Program-made: the position numbers and the translations under genes | Source: Aldehydirespirator sp965116965 | Lineage (GTDB): Bacteria > Actinomycetota > Acidimicrobiia > Acidimicrobiales > Aldehydirespiratoraceae | NCBI GenBank assembly: GCA_965116965.1 | Contig: OZ220743.1 | Span: forward strand, 992,001 to 1,056,000 | Reading direction: 5' to 3' | DNA: 64,000 bases | Shown here: positions 58,046 through 64,000 of the stretch, in pieces | Layout: each line of letters opens with the position of its first letter | Position numbering within the stretch: the first letter of the stretch is position 1 | Notes under the pieces: generated by a model | The model's database searches: none | What the model was told of the DNA's origin: nothing | The model's input: the letters and a program-made list of their open reading frames with translations, nothing else

Positions 58046-58461
58046 GCGACAGCATCGAGATCGAGATCCCGCCCCGGCCCGACTACGTGTCGCTGGTGCG
58101 GCTCGTGGTGGCCGCGGCAGCCGAGTTGGCGCCGAGCCTCGAGCCGTCGCGCATCGACGACCTCCGGGTAGCGGTGTCGGAGGCGACCACCAACGCCATA
58201 CAGGCCCACATCCGCGCCGGCAGTAACCGTCCGGTAAGGGTCTATTGCCGCTGCTCCAATGGGAGCGTGATGGTGACGGTCCGCGACGAGGGTCCCGGCT
58301 TCGACGTTGACGCGCTGCCGGAGATGCCGCCCCCTGAGTCAGAAGCCCGGCTCGGCCGGGAGTCCGGCATGGGCATTTCCATCATGCGGGCCCTGGCCAA
58401 CACCTCGAGCATCGACTCCGGTCCGGCAGGCACCGAGGTGCGTCTCGCCTTCCTGCACTAG
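58042..58461 (+). CDS. Anti-sigma factor serine kinase (RsbW-like HATPase_c)
   Basis: The 139-residue GHKL ATPase has LRVAVSEATTNAIQAHIRAG (N box, about residues 42-61), VMVTVRDEGPGFDVDALPEM (G1 box, about 76-95), GRESGMGISIMRALA (G2 box, about 105-119) and a closing GTEVRLAFLH. It would bind and inhibit a sigma factor and phosphorylate the STAS partner upstream. ATG 58042 overlaps the STAS stop. Confidence 0.9.
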   Translation: MSDSIEIEIPPRPDYVSLVRLVVAAAAELAPSLEPSRIDDLRVAVSEATTNAIQAHIRAGSNRPVRVYCRCSNGSVMVTVRDEGPGFDVDALPEMPPPESEARLGRESGMGISIMRALANTSSIDSGPAGTEVRLAFLH

Positions 58462-58913
58462 GGACGAGCGGACGCCGAAGCCGCCGCCCTGGCTGTGCAT
58501 GACATTATGTGCATACTATGACTTATTGTGTCGAGACTCACGACAGCTGCGCCCCAGCCCCAGCCGGACGGGCTGCGGCGGACCGCGAGCGTTTGTCGCT
58601 ATGGCCGCGCGAGCCGTCGGCGCCGTTGGCGTGGCCTGATCGAGTCGGCAGCGGCAGCGGCGATGGCGGCTGCGTCGGTAGCGCCGGCGGCCGCAGTTGA
58701 CGCTGTCGCCGGCGCCGACCCGGCCGCCCGGGGGACATTCCCCAGAACTGGTCCCGGCCATCGACACCACAGCCACGGCCGGCGCCGGCCCGGCCGCCCT
58801 GCAGCGTTCGGGCGGACCGGTGCCGGCTGCCGCAGCCGGCGCCGGCCCGGCCGCCCTGCAGCGTTCGGGCGGACCGGTGCCGGCTGCCGCGGCCGACACG
58901 GCCGAAGAGGGCT
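58462..58913 (+). other. Non-coding or decayed stretch with a duplicated 57-bp unit
   Basis: Between the anti-sigma gene and the RTX remnant no intact gene is seen. An AT-rich patch (58500-58530, two TGTGCAT boxes) may be an old promoter. An Ala-rich signal-like segment (from GTG 58528, around AAAAAMAAASVAPAAAVDA) is followed by two near-identical units at about 58775-58833 and 58834-58890 (GCCGGCGCCGGCCCGGCCGC plus CTGCAGCGTTCGGGCGGACC). It is probably the frameshifted N-terminal part of the calcium-binding protein below. Confidence 0.45.
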
Positions 58914-59174
58914 GGTGACACCCTGTGGGGCGGCCCCGGCGACGACACCCTCAACGGCCAAGGCCACAACGACCGACTGCACGGCGGCCCCGGCGACGAC
59001 ACCCTCCACAGCGGTGCAGGCGACGACATCGCCCACGGCAACGGCGGCGACGACACCCTCGACGGCGGCAACGGAACCGACTATCTGAACGGCGGAGCCG
59101 GCGTCGACACATGCACCCGCGGCCACACCACCGCGAGCTGCGAGACCCACGCGACCGACAGAGGCTCCGGGTGA
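58914..59174 (+). pseudogene. RTX (hemolysin-type calcium-binding) C-terminal remnant
   Basis: In the frame of 58917 the sequence reads DTLWGGPGDDTLNGQG, then LHGGPGDDTLHSGAGDDIAH and GGDDTLDGGNGTDYLNGGAG, at least five GGxGxDxLx nonapeptides that bind Ca2+ in RTX proteins, and ends in a Cys-bearing tail before TGA 59172-59174. No start codon exists in this frame after the upstream stop at 58698-58700, so the piece is not translated as it stands. It is either decayed or joined to the upstream signal-like frame by indels. Confidence 0.7.
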
Positions 59175-62127
59175 GTGGGCGACGGACGCCTCCCCTGTGG
59201 TTTCTCGCGGTGGTGGTGGCCGCGGCTTCTTGCGCTGGTGATGAGGCCCGTATGGTCATCGGGATTCTGGGGCAAGGGGCGGGAAGGAGGTAGTCGGCGC
59301 GGAGCTTCTCTCTCCCGGCGACGGCGTGGGCGCTGATTCTGGGGTGAGCGGAGGGTCGGGGGCGCAGGGGAGCAGTGTTGGAGGGTTCGAGGCTGAGGTG
59401 TTGACTGTTGGCGTCGGGCAATCGTGCGCGTTGGGCAGCGGTGGGGGGGCTGAGGGGCTGGTGGTGTGCTGGGGCGTGCTTCGTTCCGGCCAGCCGGCTG
59501 TGCTCGAGGGGTCCTATATCGATGTGAGCGCGGGCGGGACACTGACGTGTGCTCTGGAGACTGCCGGGGGTGTGGTGTGCTGGAGCGACTACGGCTCCGG
59601 GCGCATCGAATCTCCGTCGGGGGCGTTCGCCGCAGTCAGTGCAGGCGGCGACCATGCCTGCGCTCTGGCTGTGGACGGCGCGGTGGCGTGCTGGGGCGAC
59701 AACACCAGCGGCCAGGCCGACGCGCCCGAGGGTGTGTACAGCGCTGTCAGCGCTGGTGGAGCACACAGCTGCGCGCTGGATGCGGCGGGCGCGGTGGTTT
59801 GCTGGGGCGATGGCGAGGGCGCTGTCGGGGAGCCGGCTGGGGGGGAGCTTTGTGGCGGTGTCGGCCGGGCAGCGGCACTCCTGCGCAGTGGCTGTGGACG
59901 GCGCGGTGGCGTGCTGGGGTCTCAACACCCTGGGAGAGGCTGACGAGCCGGGGGGCGCCTATGTGTCGGTGCATGCCGCGGACAGCCACACTTGCGCGCT
60001 CAGCGCCACCGGCGATGTCGACTGCTGGGGCGACGACAGCCGTGGCGCCACCGACGCGCCGGTTCCGTCGTGTGCTGGGGACGGGAGGGTTACAGCGGCG
60101 GCGGGGCGCCGAGGGGCGACTTCGCCGATGTGGCCGGAGGGTTGGACTCTCCGGATTGCGCGCTGCTCCCAGACGGCGTCCCGCTGTGCTGGTGGGACCC
60201 GGCCTGGTGGGAGGACGCGCCCGAAGCGCGCCCGACGGCGCCCCATGGGACGTTCATCGAGCTGTCAGGTCATGGCTCGCCGGTCTGCGGGCTGCGCAGC
60301 GACACCACCGTGGCCTGCTGGAGCGAAGACTCAGTGACAGAGGTACCGGGCGACGGCTACAGCGCAGTCGCGGCCGGCCTCGGCTTCGGCTGCGGGCTCA
60401 GCGCCGACGCGACGGTGCAGTGTTGGGAGTTGGAGAGGGCGGCTCCGCTGCCGGCCCCCGAAGGCCGATTCGGCGCGCTCGACGCCGGCGCAGAGCAGGT
60501 GTGCGCGGTCGGGACCGACCAGCGCGTCGCCTGCTGGTCCTACGACTCCCGGGTTCTCTACACCCCGCAGCATCTGGTCGCCCCCGACGGCGCCTATGTC
60601 GCGGTGTCCGCCGGCGGCAACCGCAGCTGCGGGCTGCGCACCGACGGCGCCGTCGCCTGCTGGGGCCACGGCGACCCCGAAAAGCTCGCGGCGCCCGGCG
60701 GTGCGTTCAGCGCGATCGCGGCCTCCAGGAACCAGACCTGCGGACTGCGGCCCAGCGGCCAGGCCGAGTGCTGGGGCCCAGCCGGCCACCGCAGCTTCGC
60801 TGCCGCGGGGTCCCTGACCGGCATCGTCGGCGGCAGCATTTACGTCTGCGGACTGCGCGGCGACGGCGCCGTCGTGTGCTGGGGCGACCGCGACACGCCC
60901 GTGCCCCACTTCGTGCGGTGGGTGGACCACAGGGACGACGGCATGGCCTCTGAGCTGGGAGTCGAGCCGTCACGGCCAGTCGAGTTCGCCGTGGCGGAGC
61001 TGGCCGTCGGGCTTCGTCATTCGTGCGCTTTGGATGCGGCCGGGGCGGTGGTGTGCTGGGGAGACAACGAGCACGGCCAATCCGAGCCGCCTGAGGGGAG
61101 CTTCCAGTCGGTGAGCGTGGGCGGCGACTTCACCTGTGTCTTGGATGCGGCCGGGGCGGTGGTGTGCTGGGGAAACAACGAGCGCGGCCAGCTCGACGTT
61201 CCCGCAGGGACCTACAGCGCTGTCACCGCGGCGGCCGCCCAGGCATGCGCAGTCGACCAGGAAGGTTCGCTGGCGTGCTGGGGCACTAGCTCCCATGGCG
61301 CGGCCGATGCGCCCGAAGGAGCCTACCGCGCCGTCAGCACCAGCGTTTCCCAGAGCTGCGCGATAGACCGATCGGGCGCGCTGGCGTGCTGGGGCTGGAG
61401 CCGGAGCGCGGACGGGGTGCCCGACACGGGCGTCTACCGGTCGGTGTCAACCGGTCAGGCGCACGCCTGCGCGCTCGAGATCGACGACTCGGTGGTGTGC
61501 TGGAACCGCCAACACAGCGGTCGTGTAAGCGCGCCGGGCGAGACATACCGCGCAGTGTCCAGCAGCGACAATTACGGTTGCGGACTGCGCGCCGACGGCA
61601 AGGTCTCCTGCTGGGGATGGGGCCTGTCCAGCTTCTCCTACGCGGCCGAGGGAACCTTCGAGGCTTTGTCGTCGGGGTGGCCCTGGTGCGGAGTGCGCGC
61701 TGACGGCTCAGTCGCCTGCTGGGACCACAATGTCACCGGATTCGACGACCACGCGGCATCGCCGCGGCGGGCCTACCACAACATCTCGGTCGGCGGGTCC
61801 CTCAGCTGCGCGTTGAGCATCGGCGGCAGCCCCGAATGCTGGTGGAACAGCCCATTGCTGCGGTCGCCCGCCGACAGGCCGCCCACGCCGCCCGACGGAC
61901 GATTCACCGCGCTGTCGGTATCAGACCGGTACGGAGCCTGCGGGCTGCGCGACGGCGGCACCATCACCTGCTGGAACGAAACCTTCCCGTCGCAGGACTT
62001 CCCCGGAACGGGCTACACCGACCTGGCCCAAGGGTTCCCCGGGCTGTGCGCCCTGCGCTCCAGCGGAGAGCTGGCCTGCTGGGAGGAGAACGACATCCCG
62101 CTGCCCCACTTCGTCGATCTGGTGTGA
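59171..62127 (+). pseudogene. RCC1-repeat (CWG) lipoprotein broken by three frameshifts
   Basis: A lipoprotein signal (from GTG 59171: WFLAVVVAAASC) is out of frame with the repeats that follow. The repeat body begins in the frame of 59326, shifts at a G7 tract near 59831-59837, shifts again near 60060-60070 and is then open to TGA 62125-62127. I count 24 repeat units with an xxCW core (for example VVCWGDNEHGQ, VACWGDNTSGQ), typical of bacterial RCC1-like beta-propeller proteins; joined, the protein would exceed 900 residues. It would be a surface adhesin or receptor. The shifts may be real decay, phase variation at the G tract or assembly error. Confidence 0.75.
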
Positions 62128-62373
62128 CCGCGACCGCCCTCTCCAGCGACGGAGCAACGGCCGGGTCGGCCCCGGCGCTGCAAGCGCACCACCGCCCCGC
62201 GCGCCGCAAGCCCGCCCTGCCGGACCTGCTGACCCTCCAGTTCTCCCCGAGGGGCTCCAGACCGCGCTTGAGCGCAGACATCGGCACAGCGCCCCCTGGC
62301 CCGGCTGTCTGCCGATGGCAGCGACCCAACCAGCAGGCCTCGGGCGTGTCGGTGTCGGCAGGTGGGCCGGCTA

Positions 62374-62690
62374 GTGCTCGGGCGGTCCCCGCGGCGGCCG
62401 GCGGCGGTGTCCTCGCTGGCGGTGCCGTTGTTGTGGGTCGGGGCGGCGCTGGTGGCGGCGGGCGGCGGTGTCTGGTTGTGGGCTGCTCGGCGCGGCCGGC
62501 GACCGTGCTGCGCCCCCTGAGGGGGCTGTGGGCGTGGTGGTGTCTGAGCCGGTCGGCTTCGTGGTGCAGGAATTGGCGATCGGGCCGAATCACGCCTGCG
62601 CTTTGAGCGAGGCCGGCGCGGCAGTGTGCTGGGGCCGCAACGGCGGCGACGCACGCCACAGCGATGTCGGCGACGACACTGTCTACGGAC
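62374..62690 (+). pseudogene. Second RCC1-repeat gene, 5' fragment only
   Basis: GTG 62374 opens a hydrophobic signal-like segment (AVPLLWVGAALVAAGGGVWL) that stops at 62520. The next frame (62468-62860) carries one RCC1 unit, PNHACALSEAGAAVCWGRNG, preceded by FVVQELAIG just as the body of the neighbouring gene has FAVAELAVG. The coding homology ends where the convergent mnhG gene begins (62683). It is a truncated paralogue of the RCC1 gene upstream. Apart from this, 62128-62373 holds nothing recognisable. Confidence 0.6.
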
Positions 62691-63042
62691 TCGGCGGCGG
62701 CGTGTCGGTACTGCCGGTGCTTCCGGCGCCGCGCTCGTCGGCGGCCAGGTCGTCCATGGCGAGGTGGTCGATGCGGTCGGTGCGGTGGACGGCCCTCAGC
62801 AGCAGGTGGGCGACGATGGGCAGCGTGACGATCATGGCGCCTGCCGCGATGGCCAGGTAGGCGGATCCGCGCCAGCCGAGCAGGGGAGCGGCCCCTACCG
62901 ACATCAGCAGCAGGGCCACCGGGCTGGCCTTGCCGGCGGCCTGGATCCGCGCGAACGGCGTCGAGAACCGGAGCAGCCCGATGCCGGCCAGGACTGCGAT
63001 GACCGCACCGGCGACCATCACCACCTCGGCCGCAACCCTCAT
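62683..63042 (-). CDS. mnhG: Monovalent cation/proton antiporter subunit MnhG/PhaG
   Basis: The 119-residue protein has three helices: VMVAGAVIAVLAGIGLLRFS, ASPVALLLMSVGAAPLLGW and YLAIAAGAMIVTLPIVAHLL, with the family segment TPFARIQAAGKAS between the first two. MnhG is a small subunit of the multi-subunit Mrp Na+/H+ antiporter. The Ser/Pro-rich tail after residue 100 is variable. Its ATG overlaps the stop of mnhF (ATGA). Last gene of the operon. Confidence 0.92.
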   Translation of the reverse strand: MRVAAEVVMVAGAVIAVLAGIGLLRFSTPFARIQAAGKASPVALLLMSVGAAPLLGWRGSAYLAIAAGAMIVTLPIVAHLLLRAVHRTDRIDHLAMDDLAADERGAGSTGSTDTPPPSP

Positions 63043-63314
63043 GGCACGGCCCTGTCGTTCACGCCATCCACATCGCGCTCCAGGAACCGGCTGGCCGCGA
63101 ACGTGCCCGCCAGCCCGACCAGGGCGATCACGGTGATGATGGCGAGGAGGGTGTGGCTGTCGCGGTTGATGGCGTCGATGACGATGCCGCCGGCAAGGGA
63201 GACGAGGGCCACCTCCACACCGATCACTCGATCGGCCAGGCTCGGGCCGCGCACCACCCGGTAGATCGCGCAGAGTCCGGAAGCCGCGAAGCCGGCGGCG
63301 GCCAGCGCGATCAT
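63039..63314 (-). CDS. mnhF: Monovalent cation/proton antiporter subunit MnhF/PhaF
   Basis: The 91-residue three-helix protein has CAIYRVVRGPSLADRVIGVE (about residues 14-33), the hallmark of MnhF, and then VSLAGGIVIDAINRDSHTLL and LLAIITVIALVGLAGTFAAS. It belongs to the same Mrp complex. ATG 63314 overlaps the mnhE stop. A longer upstream frame is a shadow of mnhE. Confidence 0.93.
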   Translation of the reverse strand: MIALAAAGFAASGLCAIYRVVRGPSLADRVIGVEVALVSLAGGIVIDAINRDSHTLLAIITVIALVGLAGTFAASRFLERDVDGVNDRAVP

Positions 63315-63826
63315 CGGGCGCCCATCGGGCTGGAGGTCGGCAGGGCTTCGCAGGCCAGCTTGGCCAGCTTGTGGGCGTGGGCCACCGTCTCGTCGCTCAG
63401 GCGGCCGTGGAGGAGGTGGATGTAGTAGCGGCCCGAGGAGCGGTCGACGTCGACGACCGCGGTGCCGGGACTCAGGGTGATCGACGCCGACAGCAGCAGC
63501 ATGTGCTCGCTGCCGGTTTCGGGCAGGTCGACGGCGACGATGACCTCCTCGGTGCCGTCGTTGGGTGTGGCGATCTCGATGGCCACGTTGACCGTCGAGC
63601 GGGCGAGGTCGACGAACACCAGCCAGGCGAACTTGAGCAGGGGCCGGAAACGGATCACATGGCGGGCCGTGGGTCCCCGGTCGGCGGTCAGCACGACCAA
63701 GGAGAGGGCGAGGCCCGACGCCAGGTTGGCGATCGACACCGATCCCCACAGGCCGCACCAGACCATGACGAGGCCGGCGGTGGTCACTGCCCGCCGCGGC
63801 GTTCCCGGATACCGCCGACGCCTCAT
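63311..63826 (-). CDS. mnhE: Monovalent cation/proton antiporter subunit MnhE
   Basis: The 171-residue protein has N-terminal helices (TTAGLVMVWCGLWGSVSIAN and LASGLALSLVVL), LLKFAWLVFVDLARSTVNVA (about residues 63-82) and the cytosolic family motif LLLSASITLSPGTAVVDVD (about 109-127). The overlap with both neighbours (ATGA junctions) shows a tightly coupled mrp operon. Confidence 0.92.
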   Translation of the reverse strand: MRRRRYPGTPRRAVTTAGLVMVWCGLWGSVSIANLASGLALSLVVLTADRGPTARHVIRFRPLLKFAWLVFVDLARSTVNVAIEIATPNDGTEEVIVAVDLPETGSEHMLLLSASITLSPGTAVVDVDRSSGRYYIHLLHGRLSDETVAHAHKLAKLACEALPTSSPMGAR

Positions 63827-64000
63827 GGCCGGACCGCCGCGATGTAGCTGGCCGGGCTGCGCAGGCCCTCGGCTGCCTCGGTCGAGAGATCGAGCAGCGT
63901 TCCCGCGAACAGCGCCACCATCAGCGTGCCCGCCACCGCCAGCGCCGTGGCGGCGTGCATGGTGCGCCGGCCGCGGCGCGGGGCTGGGCTGGGCCGGGGA
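63823..64000 (-). CDS. mnhD: C-terminal part of antiporter subunit MnhD (partial)
   Basis: The last 58 codons of the preceding mrp gene are visible, ending at TGA 63823-63825. They include a final helix (ALAVAGTLMVALFAGTLLDL) and LSTEAAEGLRSPASYIAAV, as in MnhD C-termini. The rest lies outside the window. Assignment depends on gene order D-E-F-G plus the helix pattern. Confidence 0.75.
   Translation of the reverse strand, partial: PRPSPAPRRGRRTMHAATALAVAGTLMVALFAGTLLDLSTEAAEGLRSPASYIAAVRP

Noticed and set aside
58509..58700. 63-codon frame before the RTX remnant
   Set aside because: It shares the RTX frame but ends in a stop, shows no motif and is Ala/Arg/Gly-biased; kept only as part of the decayed stretch.
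62683..62860. 3' extension of the second RCC1 fragment
   Set aside because: This part is antisense to the solid mnhG gene and shows no further RCC1 units.
1..64000. tRNA, rRNA or CRISPR features
   Set aside because: I saw no convincing tRNA arm pattern, rRNA segment or regularly spaced repeat array by eye; a dedicated scan would be needed to exclude a tRNA.

Overview
The window is one continuous stretch of very GC-rich DNA. Overlapping ATGA/GTGA gene junctions, frequent GTG starts, luciferase-like flavin (probably F420-dependent) oxidoreductases, a small Tad/Flp pilus locus and CMD, RidA and DinB household proteins point to a high-GC actinobacterium. My best guess is an acidimicrobiia-like lineage, possibly host- or particle-associated; this is inference from gene content and was not tested by phylogeny.

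Layout. 1-3.5 kb: end of a respiratory complex I operon (small membrane protein, nuoM, nuoN) with a tandem structured repeat between nuoM and nuoN. 3.5-7.9 kb: accessory island with an Imm1-like protein, a frameshifted adenine methyltransferase, a DUF429 gene split by a 101-bp CTAG-flanked miniature element, an ISL3 transposase fragment and a toxin-antitoxin pair with a 13-bp palindromic operator. 7.9-9.1 kb: MidA-like methyltransferase. 9.1-11.7 kb (minus): P450, beta-hydroxyacid dehydrogenase, CMD protein. 11.8-17.7 kb (plus): carnitine-type catabolic operon (carnitine dehydrogenase-thioesterase fusion, acyl-CoA dehydrogenase, ADP-forming acyl-CoA synthetase, CaiD-like hydratase). 17.8-22.2 kb: matching quaternary-amine ABC transporter with a double permease. 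22.4-30.9 kb: creatininase family, propeller lipoprotein, DinB, PNPOx-like, flavodoxin-fold, RidA, LLM oxidoreductase, AbiEi-like protein and an amidohydrolase whose stop codon abuts an IS5-family insertion (30.9-31.9 kb). 32.2-36.4 kb: a 1,428-aa secreted multidomain adhesin-like protein. 36.7-41.3 kb: three-gene operon of a D-Ala-D-Ala-ligase-like ATP-grasp fused to a degenerate M20 peptidase domain, a gamma-glutamyltranspeptidase homologue and an N-formylglutamate amidohydrolase homologue. 41.3-45.2 kb: a second island with two P-loop ATPases, a split YhaN-like remnant and a 169-bp exact duplication of the 5' end of the next operon. 45.2-53.3 kb: molybdenum hydroxylase locus (FAD subunit, Mo subunit fused to a ferredoxin-like domain that has lost all eight cluster cysteines, SsnA-like amidohydrolase, XdhC, YqeB/EF2563, LLM oxidoreductase). 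53.5-57.5 kb: Tad/Flp pilus genes. 57.7-58.5 kb: STAS / anti-sigma kinase pair. 58.5-62.7 kb: decayed RTX and RCC1-repeat proteins. 62.7-64.0 kb (minus): Mrp/Mnh antiporter subunits G, F, E and the end of D.

How the parts fit. The transporter and the lcdH/caiD operon together look like uptake and breakdown of L-carnitine or a related betaine. The Mo-hydroxylase, XdhC, YqeB and amidohydrolase genes look like one N-heterocycle catabolic unit with its own cofactor-maturation factors. Four repeat families are interspersed between genes: the CTAG-flanked miniature element (4 copies), a 38-bp GGCCCGAGCGGCCC-cored repeat (5 loci), a TTCTGTGTG-ended palindrome (4 loci) and the nuoM-nuoN hairpin pair. 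The strongest candidates for undescribed biology are the ATP-grasp/pseudo-M20/GGT/formylglutamate operon and the cysteine-free Mo-hydroxylase fusion.
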